Shown here: positions 20,255-31,000 of the stretch, in pieces | How positions within the stretch are numbered: the first letter of the stretch is position 1 | How the letters are laid out: the number at the start of each line of letters is the position of its first letter | From: Modestobacter versicolor | Lineage (GTDB): Bacteria; Actinomycetota; Actinomycetes; Mycobacteriales; Geodermatophilaceae | DNA: 64,000 bases | Reading direction: 5' to 3' | Assembly: GCF_014195485.1 (NCBI RefSeq) | Contig: NZ_JACIBU010000001.1 | Location: 372,001 to 436,000 of the forward strand | Position numbers and translations under genes: made by a program | The notes under the pieces: model-generated | Database searches by the model: none | Seen by the model: only the letters and a program-made list of their open reading frames with translations | What the model was told of the DNA's origin: nothing

Positions 20255-20293
20255 CGTCGCTTCCCGGCCCGCGAAACGACGATCAGCGCACAA
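20242..20293. repeat. Palindromic repeat, copy 1, over a start codon
   Basis: An imperfect inverted repeat (about 22 of 26 positions pair) with arms GTTGTGC..ATCGTCG and CGACGATCAGCGCACAAC. The right arm is identical over about 20 nt to the element at 33222-33270. The left arm contains the ATG of the chelatase gene. Its two occurrences in one window suggest a dispersed REP-like element. Confidence 0.65.
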
Positions 20294-20306
20294 CGGGGGT
20301 CCGCCA

Positions 20307-21067
20307 TCACAACGCTCTCGTCACGCCGCCGTCGACGGCGAGCATGGTGCCGGTGACGTAGGAGGCGGCGGGGGAGAGGGCGAAGGCGGCGACCGCGCCG
20401 AACTCCTCCGGCCGGCCCACCCGGCGCAGCGGGATGGCGGCCTCGCTGGCGGCGCGCATGGCGGCGGCGTCCCCGGAGGCCTGCTCGATCTCGGTGATCC
20501 GGTCGGTGGCGATCGTGCCGGGCAGCAGACCGAACACCCGGATGCCCCGCGGCCCCAGCTCGTCGGCGAGCGCCTTCGCGGTCATCGCCAGCCCGGGCCG
20601 CAGCCCGTTGGAGACGGCCAGGTGCCCGATCGGCTGGCGCACCGAGGTGGAGAGGACGAACCCGATCGCCGCGCCCTCGCCCAGGTGCGGCACCAGCGCC
20701 CGGACCAGCCGCAGCGGGCCGAGCAGCACGCTGTCGACCCCGGCCCGCCAGGCGTCCTCGCCGACGTCGAGCACGCTGCCCGGGGTGGGGCCACCGACGG
20801 AGATCAGCGCGCCGTCGACCCGGCCCAGCCGGTCGACCGCCGCGCCGACGAGCTCCTCGGCGGCCGAGGGGTCGGCGAGGTCGGCGGCGACACCGGTCGC
20901 TGCGGGCGCGCCGCCCAGCGCGACGGCCGCGGCGTCGACCGACTCCGCGGACCGGGAGCTGACCAGCACCCGGGCCCCGTCGTCGACGAGGGCCCGGGCG
21001 GTCGCGAACCCCAGTCCCCGGCTCGCGCCGGTGAGCAGGAACCCGCGGCCGCCCAGGCCCAGGTCCA

Positions 21068-21068
<1 letters not shown>
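20307..21068 (-). CDS. SDR-family oxidoreductase with atypical active site
   Basis: 253 aa. The N-terminal nucleotide-binding motif is TGASRGLGFATARAL and the C-terminal VTGTMLAVDGG is typical of SDRs. The usual Tyr-x3-Lys is not in its standard form: the segment reads VSNGLRPGLAMTAKALADEL, where Asn/Arg replace the Tyr region while the Lys is kept. A branch of SDRs with such SN..R motifs is known, so the enzyme may still be active, but the reaction is uncertain. Its ATG overlaps the aconitase stop (ATGA), so it is co-translated with aconitase. Confidence 0.85.
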
Positions 21069-23887
<2,819 letters not shown>

Positions 23888-24012
23888 TGCTTGCGCCTCA
23901 CCCTCGCTGGTCCTGCGCGCGTCCTGCGCCTCGATGTACCACCCTCGATCATCCCAGCCCGCACCGGAGTCTGCGGAGCAAGGCTGCCCTTCCCTCACGC
24001 TCGGTGACCAGT

Positions 24013-24027
24013 CTCACCGGCGGTGAG
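24013..24027. promoter_or_regulatory. Small inverted repeat in the acnA/PAP2 divergent region
   Basis: CTCACC-GGC-GGTGAG, perfect 6-bp arms, about 125 nt upstream of the acnA start and about 115 nt upstream of the PAP2 start. It could be an operator for the divergent promoters. No known regulator box is recognised. The rest of 23888-24128 shows nothing further I can support. Confidence 0.3.
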
Positions 24028-24128
24028 GGCGCCCGATGTGGCGCGCACCACCCGTCACCGGAGCCCCGGGCGGTGCAGCGAGGCGGCGTGCCGCGCTCCG
24101 GCGGGACCCACGGGGCGCCGCCGTCCCC

Positions 24129-24134
24129 TAGCGT
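24129..24134 (+). promoter_or_regulatory. Putative -10 element, leaderless PAP2 gene
   Basis: TAGCGT ends 8 nt before ATG 24143, and no RBS precedes the start, which fits a leaderless or near-leaderless transcript. The hexamer matches those at 17899 and 50235. Confidence 0.5.
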
Positions 24135-24142
24135 GCCCCGCC

Positions 24143-25096
24143 ATGACCACCGCCGTCCGCACCGGGACGTCGGCACCGCCGGTGACGACGGCCGCCGACC
24201 GGCACCGCGGCCTGCGCCGGCTGCTGTCGGTCGGGTTGCTGGCCGCCTTCGTCGCCACCTGCGCGGTCACCGGGCTGCCCACCGACCGGCTGGTGCTGCT
24301 CGGCTGGGTGCTCGCCGCGCTCGCGCTGCAGTCGCTGGGGCGCGGGTGGGCGGCGCTGGTGCGGCTGCTCGCCGACTGGCTGCCGCTGGTGGGGCTGCTG
24401 CTGCTCTACGACCTGAGCCGGGGCATGGCCGACGGGCTGGGGATGCCGGTGCACGTCGCCGAGCTGGCCGACGCCGACCGCTGGCTGGCCGACGGGGTGC
24501 TGCCCACCGTCTGGCTGCAGGAGCACTGGCGCGCCGACTGGTGGCGGGCGGTGGCCTCGCTCGTCTACGCCAGCCACTTCGTCGTGACGCCGCTGGTGCT
24601 GGCCGTGCTGTGGCTGCGCGACCGCACCCGCTGGGTGGGCTACGCCCGGCTGGTGCTGGGGCTCTCGGCGGCCGGGCTGGTCACCTACGTGCTCTACCCG
24701 GCCGCCCCGCCGTGGCTGGCCGCCCGCGACGGCGTCATCGAGCACGTCGACCGGATCAGCAGCTCGGGCTGGGCGGTGCTCGGGCTGCCCAAGGCCGGGG
24801 CGCTGCTGCACTCGGGCCAGGGCCAGGTCAACGCCGTCGCCGCGGTGCCCTCGCTGCACACCGCCTTCGCCGTGCTCACCTGCCTGGTGCTGCTGCCGCT
24901 GGCCCGGCACCTGTGGCAGCGGGTGCTGCTGGTGTCCTACGCCGTCGTCATGCCCCTGGTGCTGGTCTGGTCCGGCGAGCACTACGTCGTCGACACCCTG
25001 CTCGGCGCCGTCTACGCCGGGGCGGTCTGGGCGCTGGTGCCCCGGGTCGCCCGGCTGTTCCGGCGCGACCGGCAGGACGCCGTCGTCCCTGCTTGA
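24143..25096 (+). CDS. PAP2-superfamily membrane phosphatase
   Basis: 317 aa with about seven membrane segments. The phosphatase motifs of the AUR1/PAP2_3 branch are visible: YPAAPPWLA, VPSLHTAFAV with catalytic His, and SGEHYVVDTLLG with the second His/Asp pair. Members dephosphorylate lipid phosphates or transfer phospho-inositol head groups at the membrane; the substrate here is unknown. ATG 24143 is the start (an upstream extension is Arg/Pro-rich and lies before the promoter). The sirtuin gene follows after 9 nt and may be co-transcribed. Confidence 0.85.
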   Translation: MTTAVRTGTSAPPVTTAADRHRGLRRLLSVGLLAAFVATCAVTGLPTDRLVLLGWVLAALALQSLGRGWAALVRLLADWLPLVGLLLLYDLSRGMADGLGMPVHVAELADADRWLADGVLPTVWLQEHWRADWWRAVASLVYASHFVVTPLVLAVLWLRDRTRWVGYARLVLGLSAAGLVTYVLYPAAPPWLAARDGVIEHVDRISSSGWAVLGLPKAGALLHSGQGQVNAVAAVPSLHTAFAVLTCLVLLPLARHLWQRVLLVSYAVVMPLVLVWSGEHYVVDTLLGAVYAGAVWALVPRVARLFRRDRQDAVVPA

Positions 25097-25105
25097 CTCC
25101 CCGGG

Positions 25106-25843
25106 GTGGACGCACCCGACTGGCTGGCCGCCGCCCGGCGGATCTGCGTGCTCAGCGGCGCGGGGATCTCCACCGAGAGCGGCATCCCCGACTACCGGGG
25201 CCCGGACGGCGTGTGGACCCGCGACCCGGACGCCGAGAAGCTGGTCACCCTCTCCTGGTACCTGCGCGACCCGGAGATCCGCCGCCGGTCGTGGCTGCTG
25301 CGCCGGGAGCTCGCCACCGCCGACGTCCGGCCCAACCCCGGGCACCAGGCGCTGGTCGACCTGGCCCAGCAGGGGCGGTTGCGGGCGCTGCTCACCCAGA
25401 ACATCGACGGGCTGCACCAGGCCGCCGGGTCGACCGACGTGCTCGAGCTGCACGGCACCGTGCACCAGGTGGTCTGCACCAGCTGCGGTGCCCGGATGCC
25501 CATCGGCGAGGTGCTGGCCCGGGTCGACGCCGGCGAGCCGGACCCGGCCTGCCCGGTGTGCGGCGGGGTGCTCAAGACGGCGACGGTCTACTTCGGCGAG
25601 GCGCTGGACCCGGCCGTCATCGACGCGGCTGCGCAGGCCGCGGCCGACTGCGACGTGCTCCTCGCCGTCGGGACGTCGCTGGGCGTGCACCCGGCGGCCG
25701 GGCTGGTCGAGGTCGCCCACGCCGCCGGGGCGCGGGTCGTGATCGTCAACGCCGAGCCCACGCCCTACGACGGGCTGGCCGACCTGGTCGTGCGCGAGCG
25801 GATCGGGACGGCGCTGCCCCGGCTGCTGGCGCCGCCGTCCTGA
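25106..25843 (+). CDS. Sir2-family NAD-dependent protein deacylase
   Basis: 245 aa. NAD-binding GAGISTESGIPDYRG lies at residues 18-32, TQNIDGLH and the catalytic His in LHGTVHQ follow, and four zinc cysteines are arranged as CTSC and CPVC. A late GTSLGVHPAAGL binds the cofactor. It removes acyl groups from lysines using NAD+, which would fit acetyl-CoA metabolism control. The start is GTG 25106; no clear RBS. It converges on the IclR gene with a 6-nt gap. Confidence 0.95.
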   Translation: MDAPDWLAAARRICVLSGAGISTESGIPDYRGPDGVWTRDPDAEKLVTLSWYLRDPEIRRRSWLLRRELATADVRPNPGHQALVDLAQQGRLRALLTQNIDGLHQAAGSTDVLELHGTVHQVVCTSCGARMPIGEVLARVDAGEPDPACPVCGGVLKTATVYFGEALDPAVIDAAAQAAADCDVLLAVGTSLGVHPAAGLVEVAHAAGARVVIVNAEPTPYDGLADLVVRERIGTALPRLLAPPS

Positions 25844-25849
25844 CCCGGC

Positions 25850-26737
25850 TCAGAGCAGGTCGGGCTCGACCGAGCGCCGCACCGTGCGCGGGTCGACCGT
25901 GCTCACCGACGGGGCGCCCAGCGCCCGGCTGATCCCGCGGGCGGTGGCCGCGAGCACCGGCACCAGCGCGTGGCTCTTCGTCGACTCCTGCCGCACGGTG
26001 ACGCCGAGGGCGGCGACCACCTCGTCGCCGGGCCCGCGGACCGGCACCGCCACGGCCAGCGCGCCGGCCGGCGGCAGCTGGTTCTCGGCGATCGCGACAC
26101 CGGTGCGCCGCACCTCGGCGAGCACCCGGCGGAGCTGGTCGACGTCGGTGATCGTGTTGGCGGTGAACCGCCGGAGCGGGCTGGAGAGCACCTCGTCCTG
26201 CACCTGGGGGGAGGCGTAGGCCAGCAGCACCTGGCCGGTGCCGGTGGCGTGCAGCGGCCACCGCCCGCCCAGCCGGGAGAGCACCCGGATGGCGCCGCGC
26301 GCCCGCAGCGCCTCGACGTAGACGACGTCGTGCCCGTCGCGGACGGCGAGGTGGATGTTGGCCCGGGTGGCGTGGTGCAGGTCGTCGAGGAAGGGCAGCG
26401 CCAGCTCGCGCAGCTGCAGCCCGTGCGGGGCGAGCGCGCCGAGCTCCAGGAGCCGCAGCCCGATGCCGTAGCGCCCGTCGGAGCCGCGCTCCAGCGCCCC
26501 CCACTGCCGCAGCTCGCCGACCAGCCGGTGGGTGGTGGTCAGCGACAGCCCGGTGCGGCGGCTGATGTCGGACAGCGAGAGCCAGGCGTGCTCGGGCCCG
26601 AAGGCGGCGAGCACCGCCAGCGTGCGGCCGGCGGCCGTGGCGGGGGAGCTGCCGGGGGGCGTGGCCCCGGTCGAGGACGGGCGGCCGGTGCGGGGAGCAC
26701 CGGCGGTGGTCGGCTGCAGCGGCATCGTTGCCGGCAT
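25850..26737 (-). CDS. IclR-family transcriptional regulator
   Basis: 295 aa. The winged helix-turn-helix spans about residues 35-95 (recognition region LSLSDISRRTGLSLTTTHRL at 53-71), followed by the IclR effector-binding domain (FLDDLHHATRANIHLAVRDG, later VAVPVRGPGDEVVAALGVTV). A ~30-residue Thr/Pro/Gly-rich N-terminal tail precedes the HTH. The start ATG 26737 has AGGAGG 5 nt upstream; the longer open frame above it has no RBS. It is divergent from the UGSC/SDR operon and most likely controls it and itself through palindromes in the shared region. The effector is unknown, probably a pathway intermediate. Confidence 0.93.
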   Translation of the reverse strand: MPATMPLQPTTAGAPRTGRPSSTGATPPGSSPATAAGRTLAVLAAFGPEHAWLSLSDISRRTGLSLTTTHRLVGELRQWGALERGSDGRYGIGLRLLELGALAPHGLQLRELALPFLDDLHHATRANIHLAVRDGHDVVYVEALRARGAIRVLSRLGGRWPLHATGTGQVLLAYASPQVQDEVLSSPLRRFTANTITDVDQLRRVLAEVRRTGVAIAENQLPPAGALAVAVPVRGPGDEVVAALGVTVRQESTKSHALVPVLAATARGISRALGAPSVSTVDPRTVRRSVEPDLL

Positions 26738-26797
26738 GTCGTCCTCCTGCTGGCGGGGTGGGCGCACCGGCCAGTGGCCGGTGGCGGTGATCACAAT

Positions 26798-26826
26798 CTC
26801 CGACCGGTCGGAGCGCTTGTCAAGCG
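26798..26826. promoter_or_regulatory. Adjacent palindromes, probable IclR operator
   Basis: 26798-26813 is a perfect 16-bp palindrome CTCCGACCGGTCGGAG. Directly next to it, 26814-26826 is CGCTTG-T-CAAGCG, a perfect 6-bp inverted repeat. Both lie 60-90 nt upstream of the iclR start in the divergent intergenic region, the normal place for IclR-type autoregulation. Two weaker repeats follow in the same region: TTCC-8 nt-GGAA at 26845-26860 and GTGAC-4 nt-GTCAC at 26912-26925. Confidence 0.55.
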
Positions 26827-27000
26827 AGGCCGCGACCGGCGTGTTTCCCGTCCCGCGGAAGAGGCGTCGCTCGCCGGACCCCGCCGCGCGCACGATCGTC
26901 CCAGCGCCGAGGTGACCGCCGTCACGTGGTCCGCCCGCCGCCCCGACGGCCGTCCGCCCGCTCCCGGGCGGGGCCGGTCACCACCTCGAGGAGGACCCCG

Positions 27001-27069
27001 ATGCCGCACCCCATCGCGACGGACCCGCGCCGCTCGGCGCAGCGCCCGGTGCCGGGCCGGGTCGCCTGA
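27001..27069 (+). CDS. 22-codon leader ORF coupled to the UGSC operon
   Basis: A small ORF of 22 sense codons (peptide begins MPHPIATDPRRS and ends PVPGRVA) starts at ATG 27001, about 6 nt after a strong GAGGAGGA ribosome binding site. Its stop overlaps the next start as TGATG. All 21 codons after the ATG end in G or C, as in the real genes here. The large gene behind it has no RBS of its own, so its translation probably depends on the leader. It could be a true small protein, a coupling device, or an alternative N-terminal region lost by frameshift. It has no known homologue that I recognise. Confidence 0.5.
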   Translation: MPHPIATDPRRSAQRPVPGRVA

Positions 27070-27638
27070 TGGCCACCCTCGCCGACGTCCTCGACCCCAC
27101 CGGCCGCTCGGCCGTCCGGGCGGTCAGCAGCACGCGCGCACCCCGGCGGGCCGACCTCGCCGGCGCGCGGGTCGGCCTGCTGGAGAACACCAAGCACAAC
27201 GCCGCCCTGCTGCTCGACGAGATCGCCACCCTGCTGGAGCGGGACCGCGGGGCGGTGACGGTGCTGCGCCGCACCAAGACGGCGTTCGCGCTGCCGATGC
27301 CGCAGGAGCAGCTCGACGAGCTGGTCCGCGAGTGCGACGTCGTGCTCGTCGGGGTGGGCGACTGCGGGTCGTGCAGCGCGGCCGCGGTCGCCGACGGCAT
27401 CGCGCTGGAGCGGGCCGGTGTGCCCGCGGCGGTCATCTGCTCCGACGCCTTCACCACCACGGCGAGCGCGATGGCCGAGGTGCAGGGCGACCCCGGCTAC
27501 GCCTACCTGACCACCCCGCACCCGGTGGCCGTGCTCGCCCCGGACGCGGTCGCCGAGCGCGCCGTCCAGCTGGCGCCGCAGGTCATCGGCACGGTCCTCG
27601 GCGACGGCCCGGCCGAGCTGCGGGAGCGGGCCTCGTGA
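27069..27638 (+). CDS. UGSC-family (selenoprotein-like) redox protein, copy 1
   Basis: 189 aa. The segment VVLVGVGDCGSCSAAAVADG contains C99-G-S-C102. In the family known as UGSC (seleno)proteins this position is Sec-Gly-Ser-Cys in some members; here both are Cys (TGC codons, no in-frame TGA). Other conserved parts are LLENTKHNA, SDAFTTTASAMAEVQG and PGYAYLTTPHPVAVL. The function of the family is unknown; the CxxC/UxxC motif suggests redox or thiol chemistry. It heads the operon, overlaps the leader ORF, and overlaps the partner gene by 4 nt. A paralogue is at 30446-31000. Confidence 0.75.
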   Translation: MATLADVLDPTGRSAVRAVSSTRAPRRADLAGARVGLLENTKHNAALLLDEIATLLERDRGAVTVLRRTKTAFALPMPQEQLDELVRECDVVLVGVGDCGSCSAAAVADGIALERAGVPAAVICSDAFTTTASAMAEVQGDPGYAYLTTPHPVAVLAPDAVAERAVQLAPQVIGTVLGDGPAELRERAS

Positions 27639-28720
27639 CGGCGGTCGACACCCCGCGGCTGGAGGCCGACCCGGACGCCGCCTGGGCCGCCGTCGAGCAC
27701 GGCTACGAGCAGGGCTGGTCCGACGGGCTGCCGGTCGTGCCGGCCACCCGCTCGCTGGTCGACCGCTTCCTCGCCACCGTCGACCGGTCGCCCGAGGAGG
27801 TGATCGGCTCGCTGGAGCACCTGCACCGCACCGTCACCGTCGAGCTGGCCGCCATCAACGCCGCGATGGCCGGCTGCCGGCCGGAGTACTTCCCGGTCGT
27901 GCTCGCCGCCTGGGAGGCGATCCAGACCGACCGGGCCGCCGGGGGCGGCGGCTGGCAGAGCACCAGCGGGCCCTCGCCGCTGCTGGTCGTCAACGGCCCG
28001 GTGCGCCAGCAGCTCGGCTTCAACTCCGCCGGCGGCGTCTTCGGCCCGGGGTTCCGGCCGAACATGACCGTCGCCCGCGCGCTGGGGCTCATCGTCCGCA
28101 ACGCCCTCGGCGTGGTGCCGCACGGCTTCGAGCAGGCCACCCAGGGCCTGCCGGGCCGCTGGCAGGTCTGCCTGGCCGAGAACGAGGAGGAGAGCCCCTG
28201 GGAGCCGATGGCGGTGGAGGGCGGCCTGGACGCCGGCACCGACGCCGTCTCGGCCATGCTCACCCGCACCGTCGAGTACGTCGACAACCGGCACACCGCC
28301 GACCCCGAGCAGCTGCTGGCCGACTTCGCCGACACCATCTCGCGCAGCGGCGCGCTGATCTTCGCCCACGCCCCCGCCGGCATCGTCTTCTGCCCCGAGC
28401 ACGCCCAGCTGCTGGCCGGTGCCGGCATGAGCCGGGCCGACGTCCGGGCCTGGCTGGTCGAGCGGTGCGGCCGCACCAAGGCCGACCTCGCCCGGGTCGG
28501 CAAGGACGGCGTCGGCCCCAACGGCGTCCGCTTCGCCGACGGCACCACCGCACCGGAGGACTTCGACCCGCTGTTCAGCGCGGCCGGCCCCGAGGTGCTG
28601 CCCATCGCGGTCGCCGGGGCCCGCAACGCCGGCATCTCCATGGTCGTGCGCGTCTTCGCCGGCTGGTCCGCCCGTTCCGTGCCGATCGTCGGCCGCACCA
28701 CCCCAGGGAGCCCCTCGTGA
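27635..28720 (+). CDS. Uncharacterised partner of UGSC protein, copy 1
   Basis: 361 aa, soluble, without signal peptide or recognised domain. It shares long segments with the 350-aa protein at 30997-32049: GW[ST]DGLPVVPAT near residue 28, MAGC[RL]PEYFP with C81, the Gly/Ser-rich block STSGPSPLLVVNGPVR followed by an AGGV.GPGFR turn, and GRWQ[VL]C[LI].ENEE with C179. The two Cys positions are conserved between the copies. GTG 27635 overlaps the UGSC stop (GTGA). The constant pairing of the two genes in both modules suggests a two-subunit enzyme. The family name and reaction are not known to me. Confidence 0.7.
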   Translation: MTAVDTPRLEADPDAAWAAVEHGYEQGWSDGLPVVPATRSLVDRFLATVDRSPEEVIGSLEHLHRTVTVELAAINAAMAGCRPEYFPVVLAAWEAIQTDRAAGGGGWQSTSGPSPLLVVNGPVRQQLGFNSAGGVFGPGFRPNMTVARALGLIVRNALGVVPHGFEQATQGLPGRWQVCLAENEEESPWEPMAVEGGLDAGTDAVSAMLTRTVEYVDNRHTADPEQLLADFADTISRSGALIFAHAPAGIVFCPEHAQLLAGAGMSRADVRAWLVERCGRTKADLARVGKDGVGPNGVRFADGTTAPEDFDPLFSAAGPEVLPIAVAGARNAGISMVVRVFAGWSARSVPIVGRTTPGSPS

Positions 28721-29592
28721 CCGATCCGCTCGACGACCCCTTCGGCCCTGCCGGCGACCCGTGGATGGCCGGCCGCACCGCGCTGGTCACCGGCGGCGGG
28801 CAGACCGGTGAGGAGCCCGGCGTCGGCTACGCGATCAGCCGGGTCTTCGCCGCGCACGGTGCCTCGGTCGCCGTCCTGGACCGCGACCCGGCCGCCGCCG
28901 ACCGCACGGTCGCGGCGATCACCGCGGCCGGCGGCACCGCCGTCCCGGTGATCGCCGACGTGCTCGACGACGACGCCTGCCGGGCCGCCGTCGCCGACGC
29001 CGAGAAGGCGCTGGGCGGGCTGGACACGCTGGTCAACAACGTCGCCGTCGGCGACCGCGCCGGCGTGTTCGAGGTGACGCCGGAGCGCTTCCACCAGCTG
29101 ATGGACCTCAACCTGACCACCGCCTGGCAGATGACCCGGCACGCCGCCCCCCGGCTGCCGCGCGGCGGGGCGATCGTGAACATCAGCTCCGTCGGCGTGC
29201 GGGCCGGTGGCCCCGGGATGGTCTACAACCTGGCCAAGGCCGGGCTGGAGAACCTCACCGTCGGTGCCGCCAACACCCTCGGCCCGCAGGGCGTGCGGGT
29301 GAACTGCGTGCAGGTCGGCGCCATCTGGGGCGCGTTCGCCGCGGCCAACATGCCCCCGCACATGCGCGAGGTGCGCAAGGGCTGGATCGGGCTGGGTACC
29401 GAGGGCACCCCCTGGGACATCGCCCAGGCCGTGCTCTTCCTGGCCAGCGACCACGCCCGCTGGGTGTCCGGGCAGGTGCTGTCGGTCGACGGCGGCCCGT
29501 CCACCGGCCGCCCGGGCAAGCCGGCGGCGGCCGTGCTCACCGAGACGCCGCCGCCGTCGACGCCCGAGGGCACCCCGCTGGTGCAGGCATGA
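28717..29592 (+). CDS. SDR-family oxidoreductase
   Basis: 291 aa. An NAD(P)-binding TGGGQTGEEPGVGYAIS motif (with a longer loop than usual between TG and GxG), DVLDDDACR after strand 4, LVNNVAVGD, and the catalytic Ser...Tyr-x3-Lys as SSVGV...YNLAKAG. The C-terminal ~30 residues are a Pro/Thr-rich extension beyond the usual SDR end (VLSVDGGPSTGRPGKP). It probably oxidises or reduces an alcohol/ketone of the cluster's substrate. GTG 28717 overlaps the partner gene stop by 4 nt; the next SDR overlaps its stop. Confidence 0.9.
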   Translation: MTDPLDDPFGPAGDPWMAGRTALVTGGGQTGEEPGVGYAISRVFAAHGASVAVLDRDPAAADRTVAAITAAGGTAVPVIADVLDDDACRAAVADAEKALGGLDTLVNNVAVGDRAGVFEVTPERFHQLMDLNLTTAWQMTRHAAPRLPRGGAIVNISSVGVRAGGPGMVYNLAKAGLENLTVGAANTLGPQGVRVNCVQVGAIWGAFAAANMPPHMREVRKGWIGLGTEGTPWDIAQAVLFLASDHARWVSGQVLSVDGGPSTGRPGKPAAAVLTETPPPSTPEGTPLVQA

Positions 29593-30449
29593 GCGGCACC
29601 CGGGTCGCCCTGGTCACCGGCTGCGGCAAGCCCGACGGGATGGGGCAGGCCATCGCCCGCCGGCTCGCCGGGCAGGGCCTGGCCGTCGTCGTCACCGACC
29701 TGCAGCCGGCCGGGGTGCCCAACGCCCGGCAGGAGGAGCGGTCCGCCGGCTGGGGCGGGGTGCACGCGCTGGCCGCCGAGATCACCGACGCCGGCGGCGA
29801 CGCGCTGGCCGTGCTCGGCGACGTCAGCGACCCCGCCGACGCCACCGCCATGGTCGCCGCCGCGGTCGACCGGCACGGCCGGCTCGACGTGCTGGTCAAC
29901 AACGCCGCCGCCCCGCAGGGCCCCGACCGGGCCGACGTGGCCGACGTGCCGATCGAGGTCTTCGACCGGGTGCTCGCGGTGAACCTGCGCGGCCCGTGGC
30001 TGATGAGCCAGGCCGCGGTGCCGGTGATGCGGGCCCAGCGGTCCGGCCGGATCGTGAACATCTCCTCGATGGCCGGGCTGACCGCGGCGCCCTTCTCCGG
30101 CGCCTACTCGGCGTCCAAGGCCGGCGTCATCGGCATGACCCGCGCGCTCGCCATGGACCTCGGTCCGTGGGGGATCACGGTGAACGCGCTCTGCCCCGGG
30201 CTGGTCGCCACCAGCCGGGCGTTCCTCTCCGCCGCACCGGACGTCGACGAGGCGGAGCTGATGGCCCAGCGCGGCCGCAACATCCCGGTGGGCCGCGCCG
30301 GGCAGGCCGAGGACATCGCCGCGGCGGTCGCCTTCCTCGGCTCGCCGGACGCCGGCTACATCACCGGCCAGGCGATCCCCATCGACGGCGGCGGGCTGAG
30401 CCCCTTCCCGCTGCGCAGGCCCGAGCCCGCCCTGGAGGCGACCCGATGA
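29589..30449 (+). CDS. SDR-family oxidoreductase
   Basis: 286 aa. Classical SDR: VALVTGCGKPDGMGQAIARR, LVNNAAAPQGP, SSMAGLTAAPFSGAYSASKA with catalytic Ser, Tyr and Lys, and ITGQAIPIDGGG near the end. The insertion after strand 2 (LQPAGVPNARQEERSAGWGG) is longer than usual. Substrate unknown. The ATG overlaps the previous SDR stop and the gene overlaps the second UGSC gene, so it lies between the two UGSC modules in one translation-coupled chain. Confidence 0.92.
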   Translation: MSGTRVALVTGCGKPDGMGQAIARRLAGQGLAVVVTDLQPAGVPNARQEERSAGWGGVHALAAEITDAGGDALAVLGDVSDPADATAMVAAAVDRHGRLDVLVNNAAAPQGPDRADVADVPIEVFDRVLAVNLRGPWLMSQAAVPVMRAQRSGRIVNISSMAGLTAAPFSGAYSASKAGVIGMTRALAMDLGPWGITVNALCPGLVATSRAFLSAAPDVDEAELMAQRGRNIPVGRAGQAEDIAAAVAFLGSPDAGYITGQAIPIDGGGLSPFPLRRPEPALEATR

Positions 30450-31000
30450 CCGAGCTCTTCGACCGCATCATCGACCCGACGGTCGGCCCGGCCGGTGACG
30501 CCCGCGGCCGGACGGCGCTGGCCGCCCGCCCCGGCGACCTCACCGGGCTGCGCCTGGGCCTGCTGGTCAACACCAAGCGCAACGCCGCGGAGTTCGTCGA
30601 GGAGGTCGCCGGCGTGCTGGCCGCCCAGCACGGGATGACCCCGTCGATCACCCGCACCAAGCCGAGCATCGTGCACCCGGCGCCGGCCGAGATGGTCGAG
30701 GAGCTGCGCGCGGCCAGCGACGTGGTCGTCGTCGGGGTGGGGGACTGCGGCTCCTGCAGCGCCTCCGCGATCGCCGACGGGCTGCAGCTGGAGGCGGCCG
30801 GCGTGCCCACCGTCGTCGTCGTCAGCGACGCGTTCCGGGTCAGCGCCGACGCGATGGCCGAGCTGCAGGGCACCCCGGGGTACCAGTACGTGGCCACCCC
30901 GCACCCGGTGGCCAACCTGTCCCGCGCGGGGCTGCGCGACCGGGCCGCCGCGGCCGCCCCGGAGATCTTGGCGCTGCTCACCGGGCCGGCGCCCCGGTGA
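30446..31000 (+). CDS. UGSC-family (selenoprotein-like) redox protein, copy 2
   Basis: 184 aa paralogue of the protein at 27069. The motif VVVVGVGDCGSCSASAIADG holds C101 and C104 (both TGC). Shared with copy 1: LLVNTKRNA, VSDAFRVSADAMAELQG and PGYQYVATPHPVANL. The N-terminal 30 residues differ between the copies, which may set partner or substrate choice. The ATG overlaps the SDR stop and the gene overlaps its partner by 4 nt, repeating the arrangement of copy 1. Confidence 0.75.
   Translation: MTELFDRIIDPTVGPAGDARGRTALAARPGDLTGLRLGLLVNTKRNAAEFVEEVAGVLAAQHGMTPSITRTKPSIVHPAPAEMVEELRAASDVVVVGVGDCGSCSASAIADGLQLEAAGVPTVVVVSDAFRVSADAMAELQGTPGYQYVATPHPVANLSRAGLRDRAAAAAPEILALLTGPAPR

Noticed and set aside
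27363-27374. Selenocysteine insertion in the UGSC protein
   Set aside because: Both motif positions are TGC in both copies, with no in-frame TGA and no Sec machinery in the window.
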